A stretch of DNA of 64,000 nucleotides from Sternotherus odoratus (GCA_032164245.1 JAVMKO010000147.1:434001-498000); one strand, 5' to 3'; shown: positions 9,925 to 20,920, counted from the stretch's first letter. Numbers and translations are program-made. The notes: a model not told the origin generated them from the sequence alone.

Positions 9925-10135
9925 CCCTCGCCCCGCGCGCCCACCCCCGCCGCGCGCTCTGTCGCTCTCGCTCAGGCTCCGCGCGCCCCGGCCCTCGGCG
10001 TTGCCCCTGGCAACCGACCAACCGCTCCCGGCGCCGCACCGCGCTCCAGAGAGCGAGAGCTCGTGATCTCGGAGGAAATCTCGCTAGACGAGCCCCACGC
10101 CGCCATCTTGCTTGAGGGCATGAAGGAGGGCAGCT
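9925..10135 (-). promoter_or_regulatory. CpG-rich promoter-like segment with RFX X-box and YY1 site
   Basis: A unique CpG-dense segment sits between two minisatellites. At 10000-10014 is GTTGCCCCTGGCAAC, a perfect X-box (two 6-bp half sites, 3-bp spacer) of the type bound by RFX factors at ciliary genes. At 10099-10110 the minus strand reads caagatggcggc, the YY1 initiator-region motif, oriented leftward. TMEM107, a ciliary gene, starts 1.28 kb away in that direction, so this is likely its promoter with a 5' untranslated exon. The link is inference. Confidence 0.55.
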
Positions 10136-10149
10136 CCCCCCTCCGCTGA

Positions 10150-11186
10150 GCACTCCCCCAGGGCCATATGGGCCATATAGGGACTCCCCCTCCCCAGGAC
10201 AATACAGGGCCCCCCTCCCCCCGGGCCATATGGGCCATATAGGGACTCCCCCTCCCCAGGACAATACAGGGATCCCCTCCCCCAGGGCCATATGGGCCAT
10301 ATAGGGACTCCCCCTCCCCAGGACAATACAGGGCCCCCCTCCCCCCGGGCCATATGGGCCATATAGGGACTCCCCCTCCCCAGGACAATACAGGGACCCC
10401 CTCCACCAGGGCCATATGGGACATATAGGGACTCCCCCTCCCCAGGACAATACAGGGATCCCCTCCCCCAGGGCCATATGGGACATATAGGGACTCCCCC
10501 TCCACAGGACAATACAGGGAGCCCCTCCCCCACGGCCATATGGGCCATATAGGGACTCCCCCTCCCCAGGACAATACAGGAACCCCCTCCCCCAGGGCCA
10601 TATGGGACATATAGGGACTCCCCCTCCCCAGGACAATACAGGGACCCCCTCCCCAGGGCCATATGGGACATACAGGGACTCCCCCTCCCCAGGGCCATAC
10701 GGGGACACCCTGCCCCCGGGCCATATGGGACATACAGGGACTCCCCCTCCCCAGGGCTATATGGACATATAGGGACTCCCCCTCCCCAGGGCAATACGGG
10801 GACACCCTCCCCCACGGCTATATGGGACATATAGGGACTCCCCCTCCCCAGGGCCATCTGGGACATACAGGGACTCCCCCTCCCCAGGGCCATATGGGAC
10901 ATACAGGGACTCCCCCTCCCCAGGGCCATACGGGGACACCCTGCCCCCGGGCCATATGGGACATACAGGGACTCCCCCTCCCCAGGGCTATATGGACATA
11001 TAGGGACTCCCCCTCCCCAGGGCAATATGGGGACACCCTCTCCCAGGGCTATATGGGACATATAGGGACCCCCTCCCCCAGGGCCATATGGGACATACAG
11101 GGACTCCCCTCCCCTGGGCAATACAGGGACCCCCTCCCCAGGACCGTATGGGACATATAGGGACCCCTCCCCCAGGGCCATATGGA
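10150..11186. repeat. about 62-bp minisatellite, left part
   Basis: Roughly seventeen units of 'gggccatatgggacatatag', 'ggactccccctccccagga' and 'caatacagggaccccctcc' in tandem. The array was split by the hAT element that follows and resumes at 12728. Long minus-strand frames are repeat-derived. Confidence 0.88.
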
Positions 11187-11999
11187 TAGGCTGACCATAC
11201 ATCCCGTTTTTTACATATTTTTGGACTGTCCTGTCTTTTTACCATAAATATCAAATTTGTCCCGTTTTGCAGGGACCCACGGCCAGGTCTGTAGTAAGAG
11301 GACTTCACAGAGCCCTCACTCAGAAGAAAGAAAAGTCCCGTCTAGCCGCGTTGCTCCGAATATCCCCAGACTGAACGGCAGGGTAAGGGTTAAGGAACTT
11401 AGGCTATTGATTTCAGCGCTGAAAGACTGACAATTCAAAACAGAGTCAGCCCCGCGCAGCATGTTACAATGATATTTATAGAGCCAACATTTCCTCACAC
11501 ATCACACTGACATCTCCCAATTACACAGAGCCAGCACCTCAATTTATATATGGACACTTCCCATTCTTATACTAAGCATGGAGCTCTAGCACCATCTTGT
11601 GGCATAAGCATATATTGCAGTATAAATTGTTAATTCCCTATGCTTTATATATATCAACTCTTTTGTAACTAATCAAAGGAAAACCTTGAGCAGAAAAGGA
11701 GTTGCCGTTCTCAAGCATTCTTGCCTTAATTGGGCCATCTGGCTTTTATATTCTCTTACTCCCTTTAAATTCCCATCCGCCTGCTTATCTACTTTGTTTC
11801 TATGGGCCTTGAGACTAGCTAGCTTAATTGATACAGAACTCAGGACATTGTGGTGTTGTTATAGATACACCAGGTGCATATTGTTTATTTCAACCTGCAG
11901 GCAAAGAAGAGCTTTATTTCCCCACAGGTCCCGCCTCCTCCCACCCCCTCCCGCAGCCCTTCAGTCCCTTCCCCTCATGGCCCCCGGTGGATCCCTTGC

Positions 12000-12440
12000 C
12001 AGCCAGGGTCTCAACTTGCTGCCAGCCTAGCTGTAGGAAGCCCAGGCTGACAGCGGACTGAGACCCCAGCTGGCAGGAGCCTGGGGGGAATCCCAAAGCG
12101 GCGGCAGGCTGACTGCTCAGACCGCTGCCGCTTTGGGCTCTCTCCCCAGGCTCCTGCCAGCCGGGGTCCTGCTGCCTGCCCCAGTCAGCTCCTGCTGCCA
12201 GCCTGGGTGTAGGAGCCTAGGCTGGCATGGGAGCTGAGACACCCGCCCCCCCCCCGTTGACAGGAGCCTGGGGGGAAAACCCCAAAGAGGCGGCAGGTTG
12301 AGCGCTCAACCGGCTGCCACTTTAGAGTTTCCCCGCAGGCTCCTGCTAGCTGGGGTCTCAGCTCCCGCTGCCAGCCTGGGTTCCCTACACCCAGGCTGGC
12401 AGCAGGAGCTGACTGGGGCAGGTGGTGGGACCACCCCCAC
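12000..12440. repeat. GC-rich fold-back cassette
   Basis: Several long inverted repeats built from 'caggctggcag', 'ggagcctggggggaa' and 'cccaaagcggcggcagg' would fold into near-perfect hairpins. A related cassette lies at 25741-25945 inside a different hAT element. Confidence 0.6.
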
Positions 12441-12476
12441 CCCCCGCACCCCTGTGCGGCGGCGACCCCTCCTCCC

Positions 12477-12556
12477 CAGTAGACACTTGATTATCCGGGA
12501 TTTTATTAACCGGGATTAAGGTTTTCCTGATCATCCTGTATAATCGAGAGTCTACT
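12477..12556. mobile_element. pogo/Tigger-like terminal fragment
   Basis: Contains 'gattatccgggattttatt' and ends with 'aatcgagagtctactg' followed by ta. These match the right end of the complete copy at 59204-59509. The left end is not complete. Confidence 0.6.
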
Positions 12557-12727
12557 GTATGTTCATGTAATAAAACTTTTCTTATTGTCTTACTTTTTCA
12601 TGAATACAGAATATTACATAACCCCATCCTGTTTTTGCTACCCAATGTCCCGTTTTTGTCTCAAGGAAATATGGTCAGCCTACATATGGTCAGCCTACAT
12701 ATGGTCAGCCTACATATGGTCAGCCTA

Positions 12728-13205
12728 CATATGGAACATATAGGAACCCCCTCCCCCAGGGCTAAATGGGACATACAGGGACTCCCCTCCCCAGGGCAAT
12801 ATGGGGACCCCCTCTCCCAGGGCCATATGGGACATATAGGGACTCCCCTCCCCAGGACAATACAGGGACCCCCCTCCCCCAGGGCTATATGGGACATACA
12901 GGGACTCCCCTCCCCAGGGCAATATGGGGACCCCCTCCCCCAGGGTCATATGGGACATACAGGAACAACCCCTCCCTAGGGCAATATGGGGACCCTCTCT
13001 CCCAGGGCCATATGGGACATATAGGGACTTCCCTCCCCAGGACAATACAGGGACCCCTCCCCCAGGGCCATATGGGACATACAGGGACTCCCCTCCCCAG
13101 GACAATACAGGGACCCCCTCCCCCAGGGCCATATGGGACATACAGGGACAACCCCTCCCCCAGGACCACATGGGACATACAGGCACTCCCCCTCCCCAGG
13201 GCAGA
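12728..13205. repeat. about 62-bp minisatellite, right part
   Basis: Continuation of the array interrupted at 11186, about eight units with the same 'gggccatatgggacata' core. Confidence 0.85.
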
Positions 13206-13392
13206 TGTCAGCTCAGGTGAGTCTCTTCCCAGGTGCCAGCGGGCGCCCGGCCCCATCCAGGGGCGAGTCAGCAACCCAGACGTGTCCTGCGGGGCGGGAC
13301 TGCCATACGACCGGCTCCTTCGCCCGCCCGGAGCTGCTTTTAATGCCCCGGCTGCAGGGAGGGTGAGAAGACCACCTCCAGGTGCAGCCCTG

Positions 13393-13492
13393 ATGGCCAC
13401 CTACACCGTCTCGGTGAGCACCGGCCGCGCTATCTCCCTCACCCTTGTGGGAGCTCAGGGGGAGACCCCCAGGCACCAGCTGGATCATCAAG
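13393..13492 (+). pseudogene. lipoxygenase exon 1 fragment (PLAT/C2-like start)
   Basis: The ATG at 13393 opens MATYTVSVSTGRAISLTLVG followed by AQGETPRHQLDHQG. This is the start of the N-terminal PLAT domain of animal arachidonate lipoxygenases. Compared with the usual exon it lacks several residues after VSTG. A plausible GC donor (caag|gcaagg) ends it at 13492. The exons for the rest of the PLAT domain and most of the catalytic domain are not found downstream, so the gene is broken. Confidence 0.65.
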
Positions 13493-14037
13493 GCAAGGAC
13501 TTCCTCCCTCCTCCCTCCCCCACATCAGCTGTCCCCGAGGAAATTTCCCAGCAGCTCTGGCCCTTATCCAACCCCCCAGCCCCCTCACCACATCGCCGCT
13601 GAGAGCCAGACATGCTGTCACCCACCCCCCCCCCAGCACTGCTCGTGGGGTGCACGAAGGCTGTGGGGGTGGGGAACAGCTGGGGAGGGGGGACCCCGTG
13701 CGCACGCCTAGGTCCCATTGCCGCTCTATAAATCCACAGTACACCCATTTATTCCTACCCTCTGTTCCCTCTCGTTGCACTGGCCTGCCTGGGAATGAGT
13801 TCAGGATCCTCTAATGATCCTTCTATGAAATTAATGACGAGCCTTTCACAATCTTAATCACCCCACCTCCATTTAAGAACAAACTCCCTGCCCCAGGGGC
13901 AGAAGTGGAGTCGCACAGAACTTATCACAATCCACACTCCAGCTCCATCTGGGGCTAGGCCCAGGGCATGGGCTGTGACCAGACCTCTGCTAGGAAACTT
14001 GGGGGGATGGAGGCAGGAACCACTATTTCGATATGTT

Positions 14038-14104
14038 TAAGAATAGCAGCTGTGTTAGTCTGTATCCGTAAATAAAAGGAGGAATTCTCTAAGGTGCTAC
14101 AAGA
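14038..14104 (+). mobile_element. fragment of fold-back element (terminal part)
   Basis: The sequence 'gtgttagtctgtatccg' and 'aaggtgctacaagatatcc' matches one end of a turtle fold-back family; a complete short copy is at 39524-39658. It abuts the CR1 that follows. Confidence 0.5.
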
Positions 14105-15205
14105 TATCCTCGTTTTATTTTGATCCGGCCTCCCACCGTATTCTTGCCAGCAAGTTAAAGAAGTATGGGCTGGATGAATGGACCGTAAGGTGGATAGAAA
14201 GCTGGCTGGATCGTCGGGCTCAACGGGTCGTGATCAACGGCTCCATGTCTAGTTGGCAGCCAGTATCAAGCGGAGTGCCCCAAGGGTCGGTCCCGGGGCC
14301 GGCTTTGTTCAGTATCTTTATGAATGATCTGGAGGATGGTGGGGACTGCACCCTCAGCAAGTTTGCAGATGACACTGAGCTGGGGGGGAGAGGTAGATAT
14401 GCTGAAGGGTAGGGATAGGATTAGAGGACTGGGCCAAAAGAAATTTGATGCGGTTCAACAAGGAGAAGTGCAGAGTCCTGCACTTAGGACGGAAGAATCC
14501 CATGCACTGCTACAGAGTAGGGACCGAATGGCCAGGCAGCAGTTCTGCAGAAAAGGACCTGGAGGTGACAGTGGATGAAAAGCTGGATATGAGTCAACAG
14601 TGTGCCCTTGTTGCCAAGAAGGCCAACGGCATTTTGGGCTGTATAAGTCGGGGCATTGCCAGCAGATCAAGGGATGTGATTGTTCCCCTCTATTCAACAT
14701 TGGCGAGGTGTCATCTGGAGTCCTGGGTCCAGTTCTGGGGCCCACACTACAAGAAGGATGTGGAAAAATTGGAAAGAGTCCAGAGAAGGGCAACAAAAAT
14801 TATTTGGGGCCTGAAGTGCATGACTTATGCCTGAGGCTGAGAGAACTGGGATTGTTTAGTCTACAGAAGAGAAGACTGAGGGGAGATTTGATAGCTGTTT
14901 TCAACTACCTGAAAGGGGGTTCAAAGAGGATGGATCTAGACTGTTCTCAGTGGTACCAGATGACAGAACAAGGAGTAATGGTCTCAAGTTGCAATGGGGA
15001 AGGTTTAGGTTGGACATTAGGAAACACTATTTCCCTCGGAGGGTGGTGAAGCACCGGAGTGGTTCCCTAGGGAGGTGGTGGAATCTCCTTCCTTAGAGGT
15101 TTTTAAGGCCCGGCTTGACCAAGCCCTGGCTGGGATGATTTAGTTGGGGATTGGTCCTGCTTTGAGCAGGAGATTGGACTAGATCCCTCCTGAGATCTCT
15201 TCCTC
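14105..15205 (+). mobile_element. CR1 LINE, 5'-truncated
   Basis: Contains the C-terminal part of the CR1 reverse transcriptase: the translated pieces include SSGVPQGSVPGPALFSIFMN and DLEDGGDCTLSKFADDTELG, split by frameshifts. It continues through the CR1 3' region ('gggatttgatagctgtttt', 'ggttggaatctcc'-like) to about 15205. It lies between two lipoxygenase exons and is dead. Confidence 0.88.
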
Positions 15206-15708
15206 CAATCTGTCAATGGGACCAGATCCCAGTGGGTGTCAATCGGTATTGTGCTGCTCTGACATCTGGATCAGGACTCCCAGTACTGTGAGAAACCCTG
15301 TTACCCCTCAACCTCAGCAAGGACTTGTCGGGTGAGATTGTTCTGTGTGGGTTAGGCAGGGGGACAGAGTAGGTGATTGTCGGGGGTTAACTTCCAGGAA
15401 TCCCTGAAAACCCAGCAGTGATGGTGGCCGTATCCTGCCACCGATACAAAGATCTCGGTGTGGAGTCAATGTGTGTGACAAACCGTTTACATTACAACAC
15501 AAACACTACTAGGAAATGTACAACATGTATTCCTGGTCCTGTGGCGCCATCTAGTGACTTTCCCCTGACATTTCATTCGCTGTAGCATCTCACTACCCCT
15601 TCGTGTGACTCCACTGGAGTCACTAGGACTGGTTCTCCTCTCGCTCACACTGGTGTGACTCCGGATTAACCCTATTGCTCACGACCTGGCTCACTGATTT
15701 CTCCACAG

Positions 15709-15830
15709 CTTTGTCTCTGGCATCGTCAGGCTGTCCTACCGGAGCGACGCCACTGTGGAGAAGGACACCGAGCGGCAGGTCTGGGTGGCAGAGATCTTCA
15801 CCGAAGGGTTTCTGGGCAGGGAGTCATCCA
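15709..15830 (+). pseudogene. lipoxygenase catalytic-domain exon, isolated
   Basis: Acceptor ctccacag precedes a 122-nt exon. It encodes [20 protein letters not shown] followed by [20 protein letters not shown], the conserved region of animal lipoxygenases usually encoded by a 122-nt exon late in the gene. The donor is weakened (tcatcca|gtaccg). The next exon, which should read on through the YVTMVIFTCSA-like region, is absent. With 13393-13492 this marks a gene that lost its middle and 3' exons. Confidence 0.7.
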
Positions 15831-15839
15831 GTACCGTCC

Positions 15840-16640
15840 TCCACTCCCTCGCTCGCCCTCTGCAGTGTAGCCAGCGGGGTCCGGTTAGACCTCGCCGTGG
15901 GCTGGGTGCGGCCACATCGCCCGTGGAACGAACCGGGCAGGCATCTCCTTGTGGTCTCGCTGCTCCAGATGGAGGCCAAACCATGTCAAGGCCCATGTGG
16001 GGAACCAAAATTTGCTGATGGGCTCCTTGATCTAGCAGAGAGAAATCCAACGGCTGGAAGTTGAAGTCAAACCAGGCCAGGCGCAGTAAGCAGGGGAAAG
16101 AGGAGTTAGGTTGCAGGGGGGGGGGGAAGAGCCAGGGGGCTTAGATAGGGGGTGGGAGGTCTCCAGAGGAGGTGATCAGGTGACAAGAAACAAGGGGGGT
16201 TGGAGGGTTTTGAGGGGGGTGGTCAGGAAGTGGATGAAGGTTGGTGAAGAGCTGCCAGCCCCCAGGGGATGCTGCAAACCCGGCTCTTCTATTAACCCCC
16301 CATCTAGGGGGCAGGCCCCCATTTCTCTCTTCCAAGGCCTCCACCTAGTGCTGTTCACACCACTCACAGACACGCCCTGCTCAGGACCCCCCCCCCCCAT
16401 AACGCAGAGCTGGGTTTTGCAACACCCCCTCAGGGGACGGCACTTGTTCACGTTAGGGTGACTGAAGCCCCCCCCCCTTTCTCCCCGGATGGGCGCCTCC
16501 GGGAATCCGGGGTGGCTGTGGGGGAGGGGTAGAGGTCATGCGGGGGAGGGGGGCGAGTGGGGTTGGTGGGGAGATGAAGGGGGCAGAGAGCGACCCCCAC
16601 CCCCCAAGTCCCGGAGCGGTTCGCTGCACAGGGCAGAGCA
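15840..16640. other. no gene recognised
   Basis: Mixed sequence with short C or G runs (16116-16125, 16390-16400, 16470). A stretch near 15990-16060 ('accaaaatttgctgatgggc') looks like part of a repeat. No exon is supported. Confidence 0.4.
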
Positions 16641-16765
16641 GCCTTGTCCTCATTAGCATAACAGGCACCGCCCACTGCTCCAGAGCATGGGATGGGGGCG
16701 GGACCAAGCACAGTGATTGGTGGTTCGTCGCTCCCGTGGGCGGCGCTGAGGCGATGGGTGAGAGG
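16640..16765 (+). promoter_or_regulatory. possible CpG promoter with CCAAT box
   Basis: Contains an inverted CCAAT (gtgattggtgg near 16712), GC-box-like gggcggg elements and, near 16754, gcgatgg directly before a consensus donor gtgaga. It could be the start of the gene from which the NUBP1-like exon at 17877 derives, but nothing connects them directly. Confidence 0.25.
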
Positions 16766-16799
16766 CCGCGGGGCCGGGTTCCTCGCAGGGCGGGGTCGC

Positions 16800-17735
16800 G
16801 GGGGGGGGGGCCTCGTGGGGCGGGGGGGCCCTCGTGGGGCGGGGGGAGGGGCCGCGGGGGGGTGGGTCCTCGTGGGGCGGGGGGGGGTCCTCGTGGGGAG
16901 GGGTCACGGGGGGCGGGTCCTCGTGGGGGGGTCCTCGCGGGGGGTGGGTCGCGGGGGGGGGAGGGATGTGGGGGAGGGGGTTGGCGTTGGGGGGGAGGGG
17001 CCTGGGGAGGGGGTGGGAGTGCGTTGGGCATGTCTCTGGGGGGGAGGAGTGGAGGGGTGGGGGTCTGGGGAGTGCGTTGGGCAGGTCCCTGGGGGGGAGG
17101 ACTGGGGGGGTCAGGTGTAGGGGGTGGGGGGAGGGGTCTGGGGAGTGCGTAGGGCATGTCTCTGGGGGTAGGGGGGGTGGGGGTCTGGGGAGTGCGTTGG
17201 GCATGTCTCTGGGGGGTCGGAGTGGGGGGGGTCGGGTGTAGGGGGGGGAGGGGGAGGGGTCTGGGGAGTGCGTTGGGCATGTCTGGTGGGGAGGAGTGAG
17301 GGGGTCAGGTGTAGGGGGTGGGGGGAGGGGTCTGGGGAGTGCGTAGGGCATGTCTCTGGGGGTAGGGGGGGTGGGGGTCTGGGGAGTGTGTTGGGCATGT
17401 CTCTGGGGGGGAGGAGTGGGGGGGTCGGGTGTAGGGGGGTGGGGGGAGGGGTCGGGGTCTGGGGAGTGCGTTGGGCATGTCTCTGGGGGGGAGGAGTGGG
17501 GGGGTCGGGATCTGGGGAGTGTGTTGGGCATGTCTCTGGGGGGGAGGAGTGGGGGAGTCAGATGTAGGGGGTGGGGGGGAGGGGTCGGGGTCTGGGGAGT
17601 GCGTTGGGCATGTCTCTGGGGGGGAGGAGTGGGGGGGGTCGGGTGTAGGGGGATGGGGGGGAGGGGGAGGGGTCTGGGGAGTGCATTGGGCATGTCTCTG
17701 GGGGGGAGTAGTGGGGGGGGTCGGGTGTAGGGGGA
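16800..17735. repeat. G-rich minisatellite, 70-100-bp unit
   Basis: About ten units with the constant core 'ggggagtgcgttgggcatgt' then 'ctctgggggggaggagtg' and variable G runs. Runs of five to nine G recur every few tens of bases, so the strand could form G-quadruplexes. The proline-rich (minus) and glycine-rich (plus) frames are repeat products. Confidence 0.85.
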
Positions 17736-17876
17736 GGCAGCTGGTGGTGAACGAGAAGCATCGAATCTCTGGCCTGCAGCTCTTGGGGGGGGGCGCTCGG
17801 CTGGGTCTGGGGGGCCCCGGGGCGACTTTCCTTCTGCTCATGGCGCCGACCCTCTGTGACGCCTTCGCCGCGACAG

Positions 17877-18002
17877 GAGAAATAAAGGAGAAAATGAAAA
17901 CGGTGAAGCACAAAATCCTGGGGTTGTCCGGGAAAGGGGGCGTCGGCAAGAGACTTTCAGCGCCACCCGGCTCCCGGCTCAGCGCAGGACGAGACTAAAC
18001 AG
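17877..18002 (+). pseudogene. NUBP1: NUBP1-like exon with P-loop, frameshifted
   Basis: NUBP1 is a cytosolic P-loop ATPase scaffold for iron-sulfur cluster assembly. After the acceptor gcgacag the frame encodes EIKEKMKTVKHKILGLSGKG followed by GVGK, the NUBP1 start of the deviant Walker A loop. Directly after GVGK one base is missing relative to the family, and a second base is missing about 15 bases later; the rest then resembles the family in the shifted frame up to a good donor (aaacag|gtgaga). Splice sites are retained, so this is a genomic copy and not a retrocopy. No other NUBP1 exon was found nearby. Confidence 0.7.
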
Positions 18003-18227
18003 GTGAGAAGCCCCCTCCAGCGGGTCTCTGGGTTGATAGACGGAGGCAACAGTTTGGGGGTAAAAACACAGACAGGACCATCTGATTTAACCTTCACTTT
18101 AATGGGTCTACGGTGCTAAAAATGACACACCAGACTTTTGTTTCTTATCAGGCAACCGAAAACTACAGTCACAGGTGGTTCATAGGGTATTTTTCCTGGT
18201 TTGCGTTACTGTTGTGAAAGTCTAGTC

Positions 18228-18819
18228 CAGGTGAGGGCAAACTTTCTGGCCTCAGGGCCACATGGGGGTGGGACAATTGTAGGGAGGGCTGGGTAGGGAA
18301 GGCGGTGCCTCCCCAAACAGCCTGCCCCCACCCCCTATCCAACCCCCACCCACTTCCAGTCCCCTTCAGAGACCTCCCCCACCCCTAACCACCACCCTGG
18401 TATCGCACCCCCTGTCTAAGCCACCCTGCTCCTTGTCCCCTGACTGCCCCTCCCAGATTCTCCACCCTAACTGCCCCCCAGGACCCCACCCCCTGTCCAG
18501 CTCCCTGTCCCCCGGGACTCCCTGCCCCTTATCCAACCCCCAGCCCCCCAAACCATGCCACTCAGAGCAGCGAGTCTGGCAGCCGCGTGGCCCACCAGAG
18601 CTGCCCCTGCCCCATCTCCTTACCATGCTGCTCAGAGCGGTGGGATCTCGCAACCCCGCCAGAGCCAGCCACACCGCTGCAGCGCTGGTCAGGGACAGCA
18701 GGCCACAGTGCTCGCGGCGCGCAGAGGCTGCGGGGGAAGGGAGACAGCAGGCGAGGGGCTGTGGGTCACCTCCCTGGCCAGGCAGGATGGGCCTGTGGGC
18801 CGTAGTTTGCCCACCCCTG
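18228..18819. mobile_element. hAT (Charlie-like) non-autonomous element
   Basis: Ends are caggtgagggcaaac and gtttgcccacccctg. Flanks gtctagtc (18220-18227) and gtctggta (18820-18827) match at 6 of 8. The interior is CpG-poor spacer with no transposase. Confidence 0.75.
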
Positions 18820-18829
18820 GTCTGGTAGC

Positions 18830-20920
18830 TTGGGGTCAGTGTAGGAATAAAAGAAACGCTCTCGATTTGATTTTTGTTTAGACATCGAGGACCCGTGGAG
18901 TATAGAACGTTTAAAATCTTCCTCATAAAATCTTGAGAGAAAGTGTTTCCATGGTTTTCTACAAATAAAGTCCGCAGACGCTGCCTCCGCAGCTCCCATT
19001 GGCCAGAGATCCCAGCCAATGGGAACTGCAAAGCCAGGGCTTGGGGCGGAGCGGAGGCAGCATGTGGTGCTCCGAGTCGAGTAGGGAGCCTGCCCCAGCC
19101 CCACCAACCCCCCTCCCTCAAGCACCCACAGGAGGGGCCCCCGCAGCCCAAGTTTTAGTCAGGGATATGTTGGATATAGAGGTGAATTTTGTTTACTGCC
19201 CTTGACTTTTACTAGAAATACCTGAGACTAAAATGTAGCCTTAATTATAAATCCTATCCAGTAGAAAGGCAAACTCCGTGTTGTTAAACTACCACAACAC
19301 CGCCAGCCTCACCGCTATGCAGTCGCAAGGGTGACATCCCCATTTGGTAGCCTCTACACAATACTGTTTCACACACACATTTTCCAATTACCACCCTCTC
19401 TGCGAGTCCCAGAATCGCAGACTCGGCTACAGAACAGGATCAAAGCAAGCTCCGGGGAACGAAGCAGAGAGACAAATTGTGGCAGTTGCGTAACTCCAGA
19501 GATTTTTGTGCCTGCCTTTTACAGTTCTGAGACCGCACGGATCAAATGCAGATGTTTTTGCAACGTTATAGTCCACTCTGATTTCCTATGAAGTGGGAAT
19601 TTTTGACAACGGCCATTCTCACGGTTTAGTCTATTGCAACATTCCCTCCAAAAAGACATGCCTCCTACACTCCAGTGGAAAACCTCACAAACCAACCAGA
19701 CAGACATTCGAAGCACGTGTATTTTGATTCTTTAAACCCCTTTCTTTAAAGGGAGACTAAATTGCATTTGGGCACTAAGCTAGCACCAAATGCCACAGTT
19801 CTCCCTGCCTTCTAATCAAGTGATGAAAGTTACAAACTCTGTGGCCCGCATGACTGTAGAGCTGGAGAACAGCTGAGAACAAATGTTCTCTCACAGACTG
19901 GCCAGCTAGTGACCAAAACAGGTGGCCTCTGCAATGATGTTTAACTTTCACCATCCGAGAATTTCACCAAGAGCCTCTCGGACTGAGCAATGAATCCTTC
20001 ACTTTCCTCCTTAGTTTACCCACAAAGACTATATTGCTTAGTCAGCAAGGTTATGTATATATTCTACCATCTAACCACCTTAAGAGGCACTGAATAACAA
20101 AATGATTGGTAGTGTCCTCCCAGAAGTTTGAAACCCTGTCTTTGTCTGTTTTAATCATTTATATCTAACGAATTCCACCCCCAGCTCCTCCCCACCCGTC
20201 TCTCAAGTCAAGTGTAACGTGATCTTCACACAATTCCCGGTCATCTTTTTAATGTATGGTCAGACAGCTCTGGGACGTGGTTGTAACGCATGCTCCCTCT
20301 GGTGATTGGGATATAAATGACACACAAACAGTTTCTATATTTGTGTACGTATTTAATGTCTCGGTAACGGCGTGGTGGATTTATTAAAAGGTTTAGAATC
20401 TAGATGGCACTAGATCGCATGTTTTCTTGCATATCAGAAATGACTGGATAATACTACAAACTGCACAGACTATCTTCCAATGGATGTAATTAAAATGCCA
20501 CCAAAATCCAGGACCATTTGCTACCCTGCTCTGTGCTACAATGATTCCCGACTACTTGCTAGGCGTGGTAAAGTGTCCTACCATGGAGAAGGGAATAAGG
20601 CAGCCCTCCCCAGAAACCTGCAAAGGCTTTCAGAGTATCTCCAGGAGAGCTTCATGGAGATATCCCTGGAGGATTCCCGCTCCATCCCCAGAGGCAGACG
20701 TTAGCAGATTTTTCCAGTAGCTGTCCTGGTTGCGAATGCATCTTCAGGGCAAATTAATCCTGAAACACACTTGCTTTTAAACCCTGCATTGTATTTACAA
20801 AGGTACACTCACCAGGGATGCCTTCCCCAGCTTCATGGTCTGGGAGCCTGCCTTGAGAGGGTGTGGAGGGTATTGGCTTCAGGGTGATGAACGGTTCCTG
20901 GCTCATTTCTGTGTATGCAC
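18830..20920. other. no gene recognised; ordinary intergenic DNA
   Basis: At 18970-19110 there is a GC-rich repeat-like stretch with an inverted pair 'cccattggcc...ccaatggg'. From 19150 to 20920 the sequence is AT-richer with no acceptor-donor pair around a frame that resembles protein. Confidence 0.45.

Larger units (their letters stand above)
11187..12727. mobile_element. 1.54-kb non-autonomous hAT element with perfect 8-bp target duplication
   Basis: The left end begins taggctgaccata and the right end is its reverse complement, tatggtcagccta. Flanks are catatgga at 11179-11186 and catatgga at 12728-12735, a perfect 8-bp duplication made from the host minisatellite. No transposase frame remains. 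Inside are GC-rich fold-back sequence (about 11930-12440) and a pogo/Tigger-like end (12477-12556). The right end is unusual: a 15-bp unit (atggtcagcctacat) containing the terminal repeat is present four times at 12671-12730. Confidence 0.82.

Noticed and set aside
9022..10149. A 375-codon proline-rich open frame on the plus strand and long glycine-rich frames on the minus strand
   Set aside because: They arise from the 43-bp C-rich minisatellite; every frame is open because the unit lacks stops, and no start context or homologue is evident.
10084..11202. A 372-codon minus-strand frame with repeating GEGVP/YGPG motifs
   Set aside because: Product of the 62-bp minisatellite, with the repeat present on both sides of a transposon.
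16453..17693. Long proline/threonine-rich minus-strand frames
   Set aside because: G-rich minisatellite read in reverse; composition alone explains them.
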